From positions 186,001 through 250,000 of the forward strand of contig NC_017384.1 in assembly GCF_000223375.1 (NCBI RefSeq): DNA of 64,000 nucleotides, read 5' to 3'. This document shows positions 25,722 through 35,852 of this stretch, piece after piece. Below the pieces are notes generated by a model. It was given only the letters and a program-made list of their open reading frames with translations, ran no database searches and was not told the DNA's origin. Position 1 is the stretch's first letter, and each line of letters opens with the position of its first letter. Origin of the DNA: Ketogulonicigenium vulgare WSH-001 (GTDB taxonomy: Bacteria; Pseudomonadota; Alphaproteobacteria; Rhodobacterales; Rhodobacteraceae). A program made the translations under genes and the position numbers.

Positions 25722-26651
25722 TTAGGGCAGGGTATGGCCCGCTGCGGTGAACAGTCTATACCATTCCTCGCGGCTGAGCGTCACACCCGCGCCCGCGACG
25801 CATTCGGTGATGCGTGCGGGTTTTGTCGTGCCCAGCACCACCTGAATATTGGCCGGATGGCGCGTGATCCATGCGACGGCAATGCCGGTGGGTGTCACGC
25901 CATGGGCGGCTGCGAGCTGATCCAGCGCCTCGTTCAGCGGGCCATAGTTTTCGCGGTCACCAATGAACGTGCCGTCAAAAAACGCCTTTTGGAACGGCGA
26001 CCAGGCTTGCAGCACCATGCCGTTTAGACGGGTATAGTCCATCAGGCCGATATCGCGCGACACCGACTGCGCGAGGCCGCCCATATTCGCGGCAATCCCC
26101 TGTGCGATCAGATTGGAATGGGTGATGCTCAGCTGCATCTGGTTGAACCGCAGCGGTTGGCGCACGGTGCGTTTCAACAGCTCGATCTGACCCGGCGTGT
26201 GGTTCGAGACGCCGAAATGGCGTACCTTTCCCGCGGCATAAAGAGTGTCAAACGCCTCTGCGACCTCTTCGGGTTCGACCAGCGCATCGGGGCGGTGCAG
26301 CAGCAGCACGTCCAGATAATCGGTTTTCAGCGCGGCCAGCGAGCCATCGACGGTGCGCAAGATATGTTCGCGCGAGAAATCGAAATAGCCGGGGCGGATG
26401 CCGACTTTGCTTTGGATGACAATCTGTTCGCGCTGGGCGGCTGACAGTGTGATCGCCTCGCCAAAGCGGGTCTCGCAGCCGTGGCGGGCGCCGCCATAGA
26501 TATCGGCGTGGTCAAAGGTGTTGATGCCAGCCGCCACCGCCGCATCGAACAGGGCGCGGATCTCGGTATTCTCCATCTGGGCGATGCGCATCATACCAAG
26601 CACGACGCTGGACATCTGCAGATTGGTATGGGGGACGGTATAGGTTTTCAT
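25722..26651 (-). CDS. aldo/keto reductase (YdhF-like)
   Basis: A 309-residue AKR barrel enzyme. Visible are VVLGMMRIAQM, the catalytic NTFDHADIYGG (Asp, Tyr), the Lys in VIQSKVGIRPG, the His in LDVLLLHRPDALV and a cofactor loop VVLGTTKPARI. The order of motifs and HFGVSNHTPGQIELL resemble E. coli YdhF. The start at 26651 gives a family-like N-terminus MKTYTVP; the ribosome site is weak. It follows the SDR gene's start by 26 bases but is read towards it, so SDR and AKR may form one transcription unit from the right. Confidence 0.88.
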   Translation of the reverse strand: MKTYTVPHTNLQMSSVVLGMMRIAQMENTEIRALFDAAVAAGINTFDHADIYGGARHGCETRFGEAITLSAAQREQIVIQSKVGIRPGYFDFSREHILRTVDGSLAALKTDYLDVLLLHRPDALVEPEEVAEAFDTLYAAGKVRHFGVSNHTPGQIELLKRTVRQPLRFNQMQLSITHSNLIAQGIAANMGGLAQSVSRDIGLMDYTRLNGMVLQAWSPFQKAFFDGTFIGDRENYGPLNEALDQLAAAHGVTPTGIAVAWITRHPANIQVVLGTTKPARITECVAGAGVTLSREEWYRLFTAAGHTLP

Positions 26652-26815
26652 CTGAAATGCGCCTTGAAACGAAATGTTCCTGCCAAGAATGCGTAAGGGA
26701 TCAAGATGATTCAATGCGATAATGCGGTAGCTGGGCCAGTGCAGCTGCGCGGGGATTGTCATCTGCGGCGGCGGGGTCTAGCCTGTGCCGGTTCGGCAAG
26801 GATTGCCGGGCAGAC

Positions 26816-26958
26816 GTTCTCGGGGCGGGGTGCGATTCCCCACCGGCGGTATTTGCGCCACAAGCGCATCAGCCCGCGAGCGCCCATGCCATCAGGGATG
26901 GGGTCAGCAGATCCGGTGTGAACCCGGAGCCGACGGTATAGTCCGGATGAGAGAGAAC
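26816..26958 (+). promoter_or_regulatory. FMN riboswitch (RFN element)
   Basis: All conserved blocks of the RFN element are present: closing helix GTTCTC (26816-26821) with GAGAAC (26953-26958), GGGGCGGGGTGCGATTCCCC, ACCGGCGGT, CCGGTGTGAACCCGGAGCCG and the GGTATAGTCCGGATGAGAG end. It senses flavin mononucleotide and shuts off the riboflavin genes that follow. Confidence 0.97.
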
Positions 26959-26960
26959 AC

Positions 26961-27062
26961 ATGAAGGTACGGCACTTGCTTGCTTTGGCAAGTCGGGGCC
27001 TTTGCCGTCATGCGCCCTTGGGTTTGTCTTTATTTTTAGACAAAACGGGTCACTCCCAATGA
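26961..27062 (+). CDS. leader ORF between FMN riboswitch and ribD (33 aa)
   Basis: An ATG two bases after the riboswitch closing helix opens a 33-codon frame (MKVRHLLALASRGLC..., ending DKTGHSQ) whose TGA overlaps the ribD ATG as ATGA. The GAGAG upstream of its ATG lies in the 3' strand of the riboswitch helix. ribD itself has only a weak GGGT site, so its translation could depend on this ORF. Two hairpins lie inside: 26974-26993, and 27023-27044 (TTTGTCT/AGACAAA). Whether the peptide is made is unknown. Confidence 0.45.
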   Translation: MKVRHLLALASRGLCRHAPLGLSLFLDKTGHSQ

Positions 27063-28033
27063 CACAAACACAAGACGTTCATGCGATTGCCGCTGCCGCC
27101 CAAAGGGCGGTGCTGGCGGCGCGCGCCTATCAGGGGGCGACAGCCCCCAATCCGCCGGTCGGCTGCGCCATTTTGGACAGCAAAGGCGCAGTGCTGGCGG
27201 TGGCCGCGCATCAAAAGGCCGGCAGCGCCCATGCCGAGGCTTTGGCGATCGCCGCCTGCCGCGCCGCCGGCACTTATGATCAGATCGACACCTTTGTTGT
27301 GACGCTCGAGCCGTGCAACCACCATGGCCGGACAGCGCCCTGCACCGATGCGATCCTGCAAACGCCCGCACGGCGCGTCTTTATCGGTGCGCGTGACCCA
27401 AATCCGCGCGTTGCCGGTGGCGGCACGGCGCGCCTGCGCGCGGCGGGGCTGGCGGTGTATGACTGGCAGGCGCTTGGCATGGCCGGGACCTGTACCGGGA
27501 TCGGGGCCGATGCGCTGATCGCGCCGTTTCGCAAACGGGTGCTGACGGGGCGACCTTGGATCACGGTGAAACAGGTGGTGGATGCGGGCGGTTCGATGAT
27601 CCCACCCGCAGGCCGCAAGACCTTTGCGCGGCAAAGCTCACTCGAGCTTGCCCATGCCATGCGGCGCCGGGCCGAGGTCATCGTGACAGGCGCTGGCACT
27701 GTGCTGGCGGATTGGCCGTTGTTCACCGTGCGCCATCTGGCGGATTTCCCCGATCACCGCCGCGCGCTGGTGGTGCTGGATCGCCGCGGCCGGGTGCCTA
27801 CGCGCTATCTGACGGATGCGCAGACGCGCGGCTTTGATGCGCGCATCGCAACCGATCTGGCAGAGGCGCTGCATGATCCCCGCGCCACCGAGGTGCTGGT
27901 CGAGGCGGGCCCGATCCTGACCGATGCCGTGCTGCAAAGCGCGCTTTGGGATCAGCACGTGTTGATCCGTGTCGGTGCCGACGCCGACACCATCACAACC
28001 ACCTATCGCGAGGCATCCCATGTCGCTGCATGA
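27059..28033 (+). CDS. ribD: riboflavin biosynthesis deaminase/reductase
   Basis: A 324-residue bifunctional enzyme for the second and third steps after GTP ring opening. The N-terminal zinc deaminase domain (about 1-145) has HAE at 58-60 and PCNHHGRTAPC with zinc ligands C86 and C95. The C-terminal DHFR-like reductase domain (about 150-324) starts at RPWITVKQVVDAGGSM and ends with EVLVEAGPILTDAVL. The start at 27059 matches family N-termini. The gene overlaps ribBA by 14 bases. Confidence 0.95.
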   Translation: MTQTQDVHAIAAAAQRAVLAARAYQGATAPNPPVGCAILDSKGAVLAVAAHQKAGSAHAEALAIAACRAAGTYDQIDTFVVTLEPCNHHGRTAPCTDAILQTPARRVFIGARDPNPRVAGGGTARLRAAGLAVYDWQALGMAGTCTGIGADALIAPFRKRVLTGRPWITVKQVVDAGGSMIPPAGRKTFARQSSLELAHAMRRRAEVIVTGAGTVLADWPLFTVRHLADFPDHRRALVVLDRRGRVPTRYLTDAQTRGFDARIATDLAEALHDPRATEVLVEAGPILTDAVLQSALWDQHVLIRVGADADTITTTYREASHVAA

Positions 28034-29195
28034 CGCCATCACCGCCCTGCAAGCGGGCCGTATGATCATCCTGACCGATGACGAAAGCCGCGAGAACGAG
28101 GGCGATCTGATCCTGCCCGCGCAATTCGCCACACCCGAGGCGATCAACTTTATGGCGATGCACGGGCGCGGGTTGATCTGCCTTGCGCTGACTGGCGCGC
28201 AGGTTGACCGGCTTGGCCTGCCGCCAATGGTGGGGGTGAACCGGGCGAACCGTTCGACCGCTTTCACCGTGTCGGTCGAGGCGCGCGTGGGCATCACCAC
28301 CGGCATTTCCGCCGCTGACCGTGCCACGACGATGCGGCTTGCGGCCGCGCCGGACGTGCGGGCGGGGGATATCGTCTCGCCCGGCCATGTCTTTCCGCTG
28401 CGCGCCGCAGCGGGCGGCGTGCTGGCGCGCGATGGCCATACCGAGGGCGGCACCGATTTGATGCGTCTTGCCGGTCTGCACGACGGCGCCGTGATTTGCG
28501 AGATCATGCGCGATGACGGCCAGATGGCGCGCGCCGATGATTTGCAGGCCTTCGCGGCGCGGCACGACCTGCCGATCATCAGCATCCACGATATCGCCGA
28601 ACATCGTCTGCGCCATGAAAATCTGCTGGATCAGGTGGCGCAGACCGTGCTGCCGACGGTTCATGGCAGGTTCCAGACGCATGCCTTCCGCAGCCAATTG
28701 GATGGGCAAGAGCATCTGGCACTGGTCAACGGCGGCGATGACATCCCGCTGGTGCGGCTGCATTCGGAATGCCTGACGGGCGATGTGCTGGGATCTTTGC
28801 GCTGCGATTGCGGACCGCAGTTGCAGACGGCACTGCAATTGATCGGCGATCAGGGTGGTCTGCTGCTGTACCTGCGCGGTCACGAAGGGCGCGGCATCGG
28901 TCTTGCCGAAAAGATGCGGGCCTATGCGCTGCAAGACGCGGGGCTAGACACGATTGCCGCGAACGAGGCGCTGGGCCATCCCGCCGACGCCCGCGCCTAT
29001 TGGCCCGCCGCGCATATGCTGCGCGCATTGGGGCGATCGCGTATCCGGCTGCTGACGAATAACCCCGAGAAAGCCGCCGCGCTGGTGCGTTACGGCATCG
29101 ACGTGGTCGAGGTTGTCCCGCTGCGCATCGCGCCGAACCCCTTCAACCAAACCTATCTGGACACCAAGCGCACGCGCCTTGGCCATACACTATAA
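28020..29195 (+). CDS. ribBA: 3,4-dihydroxy-2-butanone 4-phosphate synthase / GTP cyclohydrolase II
   Basis: A 391-residue fused enzyme providing both branches of riboflavin synthesis. Residues about 1-200 are RibB: DDESRENEGDLI, the acidic Mg loop, and GHTEGGTDLMRLAG. Residues about 205-391 are RibA: LVRLHSECLTGDVLGSLRCDCG with the zinc cysteines, LRGHEGRGIGLAEK and RLLTNNPEKAAAL. Start 28020 lies inside the ribD end, giving coupling. The RibA part keeps the catalytic Arg and zinc Cys, so both activities are probable. Confidence 0.95.
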   Translation: MSLHDAITALQAGRMIILTDDESRENEGDLILPAQFATPEAINFMAMHGRGLICLALTGAQVDRLGLPPMVGVNRANRSTAFTVSVEARVGITTGISAADRATTMRLAAAPDVRAGDIVSPGHVFPLRAAAGGVLARDGHTEGGTDLMRLAGLHDGAVICEIMRDDGQMARADDLQAFAARHDLPIISIHDIAEHRLRHENLLDQVAQTVLPTVHGRFQTHAFRSQLDGQEHLALVNGGDDIPLVRLHSECLTGDVLGSLRCDCGPQLQTALQLIGDQGGLLLYLRGHEGRGIGLAEKMRAYALQDAGLDTIAANEALGHPADARAYWPAAHMLRALGRSRIRLLTNNPEKAAALVRYGIDVVEVVPLRIAPNPFNQTYLDTKRTRLGHTL

Positions 29196-29209
29196 TCAAA
29201 GGAAAAATC

Positions 29210-29644
29210 ATGACCGCAACCAACCTGCGCCTTGCCATCGTCACCAGCACCTTCAGCCCCGAGATCACCGGCGGCCTGCGTAAAGGGGCCGAGGATTATC
29301 TGGCCGAGGCAGGCGCGCCGAACGCCGCCCATTTCAGCGCGCCCGGCGCGTTTGAAATCCCGCTGATCGCGCAAAAACTGGCGCAATCGGGCCGCTATGA
29401 CGGGGTCATCTGCCTGGGCTGCGTGATCAAGGGCGACACCGCGCATTTCGAATATATCAGCGGCGCGGCAAGTCTGGGGCTGATGAATGCGTCGCTTGCG
29501 ACCGGCATACCGCTAACCTTCGGGATCATCACGACCTATAGCGAGGAACAGGCCATCGCCCGCAGCCGCGATGATGCGCATAACAAGGGGCGCGAGGCCG
29601 CTGCCGCCTGTATCGCTGCGCTGGCGACTTTGGCGCAGGTCTGA
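29210..29644 (+). CDS. ribH: 6,7-dimethyl-8-ribityllumazine synthase
   Basis: A 144-residue lumazine synthase subunit that condenses the ribD-pathway amine with the RibB product. Motifs are FSPEITGGLRKGAEDYL, SAPGAFEIPLIAQKLA, CVIKGDTAHFEYIS and the C-terminal HNKGREAA. Length is on the short side but complete. It is the last gene of the cluster; neither riboflavin synthase (ribE) nor nusB, which often accompany it, lies in the window. Confidence 0.95.
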   Translation: MTATNLRLAIVTSTFSPEITGGLRKGAEDYLAEAGAPNAAHFSAPGAFEIPLIAQKLAQSGRYDGVICLGCVIKGDTAHFEYISGAASLGLMNASLATGIPLTFGIITTYSEEQAIARSRDDAHNKGREAAAACIAALATLAQV

Positions 29645-29651
29645 TGGATTT

Positions 29652-29677
29652 GGCTGGGGCGTTTGATCGCCCCAGCC
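29652..29677. terminator. hairpin between convergent ribH and azoR
   Basis: A ten-pair perfect stem GGCTGGGGCG (29652-29661) with CGCCCCAGCC (29668-29677) and loop TTTGAT lies between two convergent genes. No long T tract follows on either strand, so it is a probable bidirectional terminator or mRNA end. Confidence 0.65.
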
Positions 29678-29686
29678 GCTGCCTGT

Positions 29687-30271
29687 TTAGGCGGCAATCG
29701 TCGCGATGAGGCCGCGGGCCTGTTCAATCGCGGTGTCGCGGGCCTCGGGGCCCATCGCTACGCCTTCGGCGCGAATGACGCTGACATCGGTGATGCCGAA
29801 AAAGCCAAAGACCGAACGCAGATAGGCCTCTTGATGGTCCAGCGCCGCGCCAGCGGTGCCTTCGCTATAAAAACCACCGCGCGACGAGGCGACGATGATC
29901 TTTTTCGCGCCGGCCAGCCCCTCAGAGCCGTTTTCGGTATAGCGGAAGGTCACGCCCGCGACGGCAAGGCGGTCGATCCAGGCTTTCAGCTGGCTGGGAA
30001 TGGTAAAGTTATACATCGGCGCGCCAATGATCGCGAGATCGGCGGCCATAAACTCTTGCAGCGCGGCTTGGCCAGCGGCCAGGTCATCTGCCGCAGCAGT
30101 GCCGCCCAGATGTGCGCCGGTCAGGTGATCCAACGGTGCGGCGGCGAGGTCGCGATGCACAACGCTTGCATCAGGGTTTTGTGCGATTTGCGCCGCAAGG
30201 ATTTCGGCGGTCAGCAGGCGGCTGACCGAGGCATCGCCGGTAATTCCGGCGTCAATGTGAAGAATGTTCAT
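29687..30271 (-). CDS. azoR: FMN-dependent NADH-azoreductase
   Basis: A 194-residue flavodoxin-fold quinone/azo reductase. FMN-binding segments are the SVSRLL loop near residue 17, PMYNFTIPSQLKAWIDR at about 85-101 and SSRGGFYSEG at about 129-138. It uses NADH and FMN to reduce quinones two electrons at a time, a detoxifying reaction in the cytoplasm. Its convergent position next to an FMN-regulated riboflavin operon is noteworthy but may be chance. Confidence 0.92.
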   Translation of the reverse strand: MNILHIDAGITGDASVSRLLTAEILAAQIAQNPDASVVHRDLAAAPLDHLTGAHLGGTAAADDLAAGQAALQEFMAADLAIIGAPMYNFTIPSQLKAWIDRLAVAGVTFRYTENGSEGLAGAKKIIVASSRGGFYSEGTAGAALDHQEAYLRSVFGFFGITDVSVIRAEGVAMGPEARDTAIEQARGLIATIAA

Positions 30272-30353
30272 TTCAGGATCCGTTTAAGCGATCCCGTGAA
30301 TTACCCTACTGAGTGGTAGATGTAACTGGGACATATTGCCGTCCCGCCTTTCT

Positions 30354-31424
30354 CTATGCCAGCGCGCAGGCAAGGCGATCCAAATCCGCCGCATCATTGA
30401 AAATCTGCGCTGATAGCCGCAGACGGCCCAGATCGTACCAGATGCGAATGCGCTGCGTTTCAAGATGCGCGCCAAGCGCTGCGATATCGCCGCCGCCGAT
30501 GACGCAGATGTTCTGCGAGGCGCGCCCCCCATCGCGCGGCACGATCGGATAGCCTGCGCCGGTGACCAGCGCGCCAATCTGATCCGCCACCGCCAGCAGA
30601 TAATCCCCGCGCGCGGCCATATCGCCCAAACCCTCCTGCCAGCCAAGGCTGCCGTGCAGGATCGCCACATCCAGATGGGGCACATTGCCATATTCCCAGC
30701 GCTTGGGGCCAGTCTCGCCCATCGCATGCCAGCCCGCGCCCTTTGGCATCAGCGCGCGACCGTTGGGCGTGCCGGTGCAAAGCACGCCCATGAAACTCGC
30801 CATGACGAATTTATAGCAGCTCGACACGGTAATATCCGCCGCTGTCCCATCGACAGATTGCGCGCATAGCGCGTGGGTTGCGTCGTTCAGCACGATAATC
30901 CCGCGCGGCGACAGGGCGGCGTGGATGCGCGCGATATCCATGGCTTGACCGGTGCGGGGGTTGATCTGGCTGACATAGACCAGCCGCGTGCGGGCGTCGC
31001 AGGCGGCGATCAGGTCGGCCTCGTCGCAAATCCAACCTGCCGCCTCGACCTGTCGCAGGCTGACGCCAAGGGGCGCAAGCTGCTGCAGCGCGGCGCGCCC
31101 ACTGGCGTAATCCAGCGCCGGCATGACCGCATTATCGCCCGCGCGCCAGTCAATCGCCTGAATGACGCGCGAAATCGCATCCGAGGCGCTGCCGAGGAAG
31201 GCGATATCATCCGCGCTGACGCCCAAGATCCGCGCAGTCCGCTGCCGCGTCTCATTCACCAGCGCCTGATGCGCGTTGTAACCGGCCTGACCGGCCCCCT
31301 TGCGTCGCGCAAAATCGTTGATGGCCGTCATAGCGGCGGCGGGCAGGGGCGTCTGACCGCCCGCCGCAAAATGGGCGACATCATCCTCGAGCGCGGGGAA
31401 ATGGGATTTTGCGATGGGAAACAT
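30354..31424 (-). CDS. aminotransferase class V-fold PLP enzyme
   Basis: A 356-residue fold-type I PLP enzyme of the cysteine desulfurase/isopenicillin-N epimerase-like group. The PLP Asp-containing segment is LNDATHALCA and the Schiff-base lysine lies in SSCYKFVMASFMGVLC at about residue 205. Further marks are HFAAGGQTPLP at the N-terminus and FLGSASDAISRV. No Cys-containing active loop typical of IscS is evident, so desulfurase activity is doubtful; lyase or epimerase chemistry is possible. Start 31424 gives the family-like N-terminus MFPIAKSHFPAL. The product is unknown. Confidence 0.82.
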   Translation of the reverse strand: MFPIAKSHFPALEDDVAHFAAGGQTPLPAAAMTAINDFARRKGAGQAGYNAHQALVNETRQRTARILGVSADDIAFLGSASDAISRVIQAIDWRAGDNAVMPALDYASGRAALQQLAPLGVSLRQVEAAGWICDEADLIAACDARTRLVYVSQINPRTGQAMDIARIHAALSPRGIIVLNDATHALCAQSVDGTAADITVSSCYKFVMASFMGVLCTGTPNGRALMPKGAGWHAMGETGPKRWEYGNVPHLDVAILHGSLGWQEGLGDMAARGDYLLAVADQIGALVTGAGYPIVPRDGGRASQNICVIGGGDIAALGAHLETQRIRIWYDLGRLRLSAQIFNDAADLDRLACALA

Positions 31425-31480
31425 CTGGCGCCTCTGGCTGGGATGGCTCCAACCTAACGGCCGTCGAGCCGCCCGCAATG

Positions 31481-31513
31481 AAAAATCCCCCGCAGGCGCG
31501 AACCTGCGGAGGA
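31481..31513 (-). terminator. intrinsic terminator of the PQQ dehydrogenase gene
   Basis: On the reverse strand an 11-pair stem, TCCTCCGCAGG with CCTGCGGGGGA (one G-U pair, six-base loop), is followed by TTTTTC. It lies 32 bases after the stop of the gene at 31545. Confidence 0.9.
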
Positions 31514-31544
31514 TCTGATTTTTCACCGTCTTTTTTGTCGTCGC

Positions 31545-33281
31545 TTACTGCTGCGGCAGAGCAAAGACATAGATCGCGCTGCCGATGGCGGTCGAGTCGA
31601 TCCGCTCGGTCAGGGCGCGGTTGTGGTTGCTGCCATAGCTGGTGCCGCCGCCGCCGATGGCGACATATTGCACGCCGTCGATCTCATAGGAAATCGCTTG
31701 ACCCGAGGCGACAGTCGCCAGACGGGTCTGCCACAGCGTCTCGCCGGTCTCTTGGCTGAGGGCGCGGAAGTAACGGTCGGTGCCGCCGTTGAACAGCACG
31801 CCGCCGCCGGTGGACAGGACAGGCGCGTAGTTCGAGGCGTAGCGTTCAGCCGACCACAGCGTGCGGCCGGTGCTGATGTCGATGGCGTCGATACGGCCCA
31901 TGTTTTCCGAACCGGGCGACAGTTTATAGTCGAGGCTGACGTTATACACATCGAGCGAGCTGAACTCTTGGTCGACAGCCGTCATACCGCTACAGGCGTT
32001 GTTCAGCGGGATGAAATAGATGCCAGTATCGGGGTTCAGCGCAGCCGACGGCCAGTCGCGGCCACCCAGGAAGGTCGGGCAGATTTCATAGGCCACTTCC
32101 AGCTCGGTCACGACCAGATCTTCGTTCACATGCACCAGACCATCGGGATCGACGCTTTCGATCAGGTTCTGATAGCTGGTGTCGCGCGCCCACAGGAATT
32201 CGCCGGTTTCGGCGTCGAACTGCCACATGGTGCCGTTCTTGCACGGAACGCCGGTCACAACGCGACGCTCGCCCGTGGCGGCATCGGGGTTGATGGCGTG
32301 CAGGCCTTCCATCTCAGCCGAGGGCTGGACGTCGACGTTGACGACCATCATCTCGAACGTACACTCTTGGTCCCAGTTGTCGCGGGGCAGAGTTTGGTGA
32401 CGCCAGACGATCTCGCCGGTCTCGGGGCGGACAGCAAAGCGGGTGTTGGTGCCATACATCGAGCCGCCAACGGTGCCGCGCTGAATCTCGGCCGCAGGGC
32501 CAACTGCTGAGGTGCCGTAGTGGACAAGGCCGCCAACGGGGTCATAGGTGATCTGGCCCCAAACGCCGGTCATCCAGCGGGCCTCGTAATCATTGCCCCA
32601 GGTCTCATCACCCTCTTCGCCGGCGCGCGGGATAAAGGTGTTGCGCCACAGCTCTTCACCGGTGGCCGAGTCGTGGCCCGAAACGAAACAGCCGAACGGC
32701 GAATACTGACAGGTCGAGCCCGCAACGATGACGCCATTGGCGACAATCGGGCCGGACGAGTTCGAGACCATATCCGTGCCTTGACCGCGATCGACGTCGA
32801 ATACGACTTGGCCGGTCGAGGTGTCCAGCGCGACCAAGTGGTTGTCCCACGAGACGAAATAGACGTTGGTGCCATAGAGGGCCATGCCGCGGGTCGGCTC
32901 ACCAAAGCTGTTCAGCGTGGCGATGTTCGGCAGTTGGCGGCGGTGTTCCCAGATCAGATCGCCGGTCGCGGCGTCGATGGCCTGGATCACGTCACCGGGG
33001 TTTGCCAGATACATGACGCCGTCATGGACAAGTGGGGTCACTTGGATCTTGCCCGCTTCCATACCGCGCGCCCAGACCAGTTGCAGTTGGCCGACGTTGT
33101 CTGCGGTAATCTGCGTCAGGGGCGAGTGGCGGTAGTTCTCTTGGTTCTGACCGTAGTTGATCCATTCACCAGCGGGCGGGTTCGCCAGCATTTCATCGGT
33201 GATGGCGGTTTGGGCAAGGGCGGGAATGGTGCCAAGCACAAGCAGGGCGGCGCTGCTTTGCAGCAGGGTCGTCAGTTTCAT
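31545..33281 (-). CDS. PQQ-dependent sorbose/sorbosone-type dehydrogenase, periplasmic
   Basis: A 578-residue quinoprotein with signal peptide (residues 1-23, ending ALA). The eight-blade propeller shows repeated tryptophan-docking motifs such as [45 protein letters not shown] and TGETLWQTR. The N-terminal [17 protein letters not shown] is typical of PQQ alcohol dehydrogenases; CQYSPFGC may supply a disulfide. From memory it strongly resembles the Ketogulonicigenium L-sorbose/L-sorbosone dehydrogenases that make 2-keto-L-gulonate. No haem c motif is present, so electrons must go to a separate cytochrome. GGAGGAC precedes the ATG. Confidence 0.9.
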   Translation of the reverse strand: MKLTTLLQSSAALLVLGTIPALAQTAITDEMLANPPAGEWINYGQNQENYRHSPLTQITADNVGQLQLVWARGMEAGKIQVTPLVHDGVMYLANPGDVIQAIDAATGDLIWEHRRQLPNIATLNSFGEPTRGMALYGTNVYFVSWDNHLVALDTSTGQVVFDVDRGQGTDMVSNSSGPIVANGVIVAGSTCQYSPFGCFVSGHDSATGEELWRNTFIPRAGEEGDETWGNDYEARWMTGVWGQITYDPVGGLVHYGTSAVGPAAEIQRGTVGGSMYGTNTRFAVRPETGEIVWRHQTLPRDNWDQECTFEMMVVNVDVQPSAEMEGLHAINPDAATGERRVVTGVPCKNGTMWQFDAETGEFLWARDTSYQNLIESVDPDGLVHVNEDLVVTELEVAYEICPTFLGGRDWPSAALNPDTGIYFIPLNNACSGMTAVDQEFSSLDVYNVSLDYKLSPGSENMGRIDAIDISTGRTLWSAERYASNYAPVLSTGGGVLFNGGTDRYFRALSQETGETLWQTRLATVASGQAISYEIDGVQYVAIGGGGTSYGSNHNRALTERIDSTAIGSAIYVFALPQQ

Positions 33282-33439
33282 CTCTGTCCTCCAACGCATA
33301 AACGCATCCCTCTCCTCCGAGAAGATACGCATGAGACAAAAGCACGCTGGGGCAAATTGTCGCGATTCGCAAGTTTTAAGTGCCTAAAATGATTGCATGA
33401 CTTGCATGGCGATTGATCCTGATCCCGCATAGGCCCTAG

Positions 33440-34501
<1,062 letters not shown>

Positions 34502-34507
34502 TGGTGC

Positions 34508-34529
34508 TAGACCCCCTAATGGGGGTCTA
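34508..34529. terminator. perfect hairpin overlapping the 3' end of the permease gene
   Basis: TAGACCCCC (34508-34516) and GGGGGTCTA (34521-34529) form nine perfect pairs with loop TAAT. The stem includes the reverse gene's stop codon (34516-34518) and starts six bases after the forward gene's stop. It can serve both convergent transcripts. Confidence 0.7.
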
Positions 34530-35688
34530 AATCCTCGGCGCGTTCATAAGGGGCGCGGATTTCACGCTGCCATTCGCGCCAGATCGTCATCAGCAGCGCC
34601 ATCAGTACCGGGCCGACGAACAGGCCGACGATGCCCATGGTCTTGATCCCGCCGATCAGGCCAAAGAAGGTCAGCAGGAAGGGCAGGCGCACCGGCCCGC
34701 CGACCAGCCAGGGGCGAATGGTTTTGTCGACGATGAACAGCTCGACCGTGCCCCAGACGAACAGGCCGACCCCCGCGATGGGCGAGCCCGAGGCCACGAG
34801 GTAGAGCGAGATCGTGGTAAACGCCAGCGGCGCGCCGCCCGGGATCAGCGCCAGAAAGCCGGTGATCAGACCAAAGGTCGCAGGCGCAGGCACGCCTGCA
34901 ACCCAATAGGCCAGACCCAGAATGATACCCTCGCCAATCGCGATCAACGTCATGCCGGTGACGGTCGAGCTGACGGTCATCGGCGCGACCGATGACAGGC
35001 GATCCCAGCGCTCGGGCAGCAGGCGGCGCCCAACGCGGCCGATTTGCGCCACGATTTTGTCGCCGTCATGGTAAAAGACGAACAGCGCGACCAGCACAAA
35101 GACAAGGTTCAGAAACAGGTGGAATGAATAGTAACCGGCGGACAATACGCCGCGGTAAATATTCATGATGTTCGAGCCGGTGACCAGTTGGATCAGCGCG
35201 CTGACCCCGCCCGGACGGCCCAGAAATTCGGCCCAGCGTTCATCAATCTGCGCGCCAAAGAAGGGCAGTTCCTGCATCCATTCGGGGGTGGGGGCGCCTG
35301 TGGTGTTCACCTCCATCAGCCACATGCTCCAGCCGCGTACCTCGTGGATCGCATACAGCACACCCATCAAGATCGGCAGGACGATACAGACGACCAGCGC
35401 CAGCACCATGACAATTGCCGCCCAGGTCGTCCCCATATGCGGCACAAGGCGCTGGCGGATCGGCCAGCTTGCAAAGGCGATCACCATCGCGGCCAGAACC
35501 GGAACGATAAAGCCGTAAAAGAAATAAACCGAGGCCGCCAGCAGCACCAGCAGCAGCCAGCGCACGGCAGCCTGATCGGTGATTACGGGCTTGCGCGCGG
35601 CGCGTTCGGCACGCTTGCGCTCGGCCGTGATGGCGCGGCTTTCGTCGGTCTCAATCAGATTGTCGGTGTGCGAAGAGTGGTCGGTCAT
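34516..35688 (-). CDS. AI-2E family transporter (PerM-like permease)
   Basis: A 390-residue inner-membrane protein of the AI-2 exporter-like family. About eight transmembrane helices are visible, with a first pair at residues 45-85 and a large periplasmic/cytoplasmic segment at 125-190. The conserved core is ITGFLALIPGGAPLAFTTISLYL, then VDKTIRPWLVGGPVRLPFLLTFFGLIGG and GIVGLFVGPVLMAL. The basic N-terminus is hydrophilic. The transported molecule is unknown; despite the family name, many members do not move AI-2. Confidence 0.9.
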   Translation of the reverse strand: MTDHSSHTDNLIETDESRAITAERKRAERAARKPVITDQAAVRWLLLVLLAASVYFFYGFIVPVLAAMVIAFASWPIRQRLVPHMGTTWAAIVMVLALVVCIVLPILMGVLYAIHEVRGWSMWLMEVNTTGAPTPEWMQELPFFGAQIDERWAEFLGRPGGVSALIQLVTGSNIMNIYRGVLSAGYYSFHLFLNLVFVLVALFVFYHDGDKIVAQIGRVGRRLLPERWDRLSSVAPMTVSSTVTGMTLIAIGEGIILGLAYWVAGVPAPATFGLITGFLALIPGGAPLAFTTISLYLVASGSPIAGVGLFVWGTVELFIVDKTIRPWLVGGPVRLPFLLTFFGLIGGIKTMGIVGLFVGPVLMALLMTIWREWQREIRAPYERAEDLDPH

Positions 35689-35852
35689 CTATGCGCGGGT
35701 GCTCCACGGGCTAATATTCAATGTCATGGCCAGTTTGTCGCGCCAATTCTGCTATAGGCATGGCTGCACTTTGCGGGGGTCATGATCAAGGAAAAACGTG
35801 GCACGGCGGTGACATTGCGGGCAATCGTGATAAGAACTTCGCGTCGCAAGGA

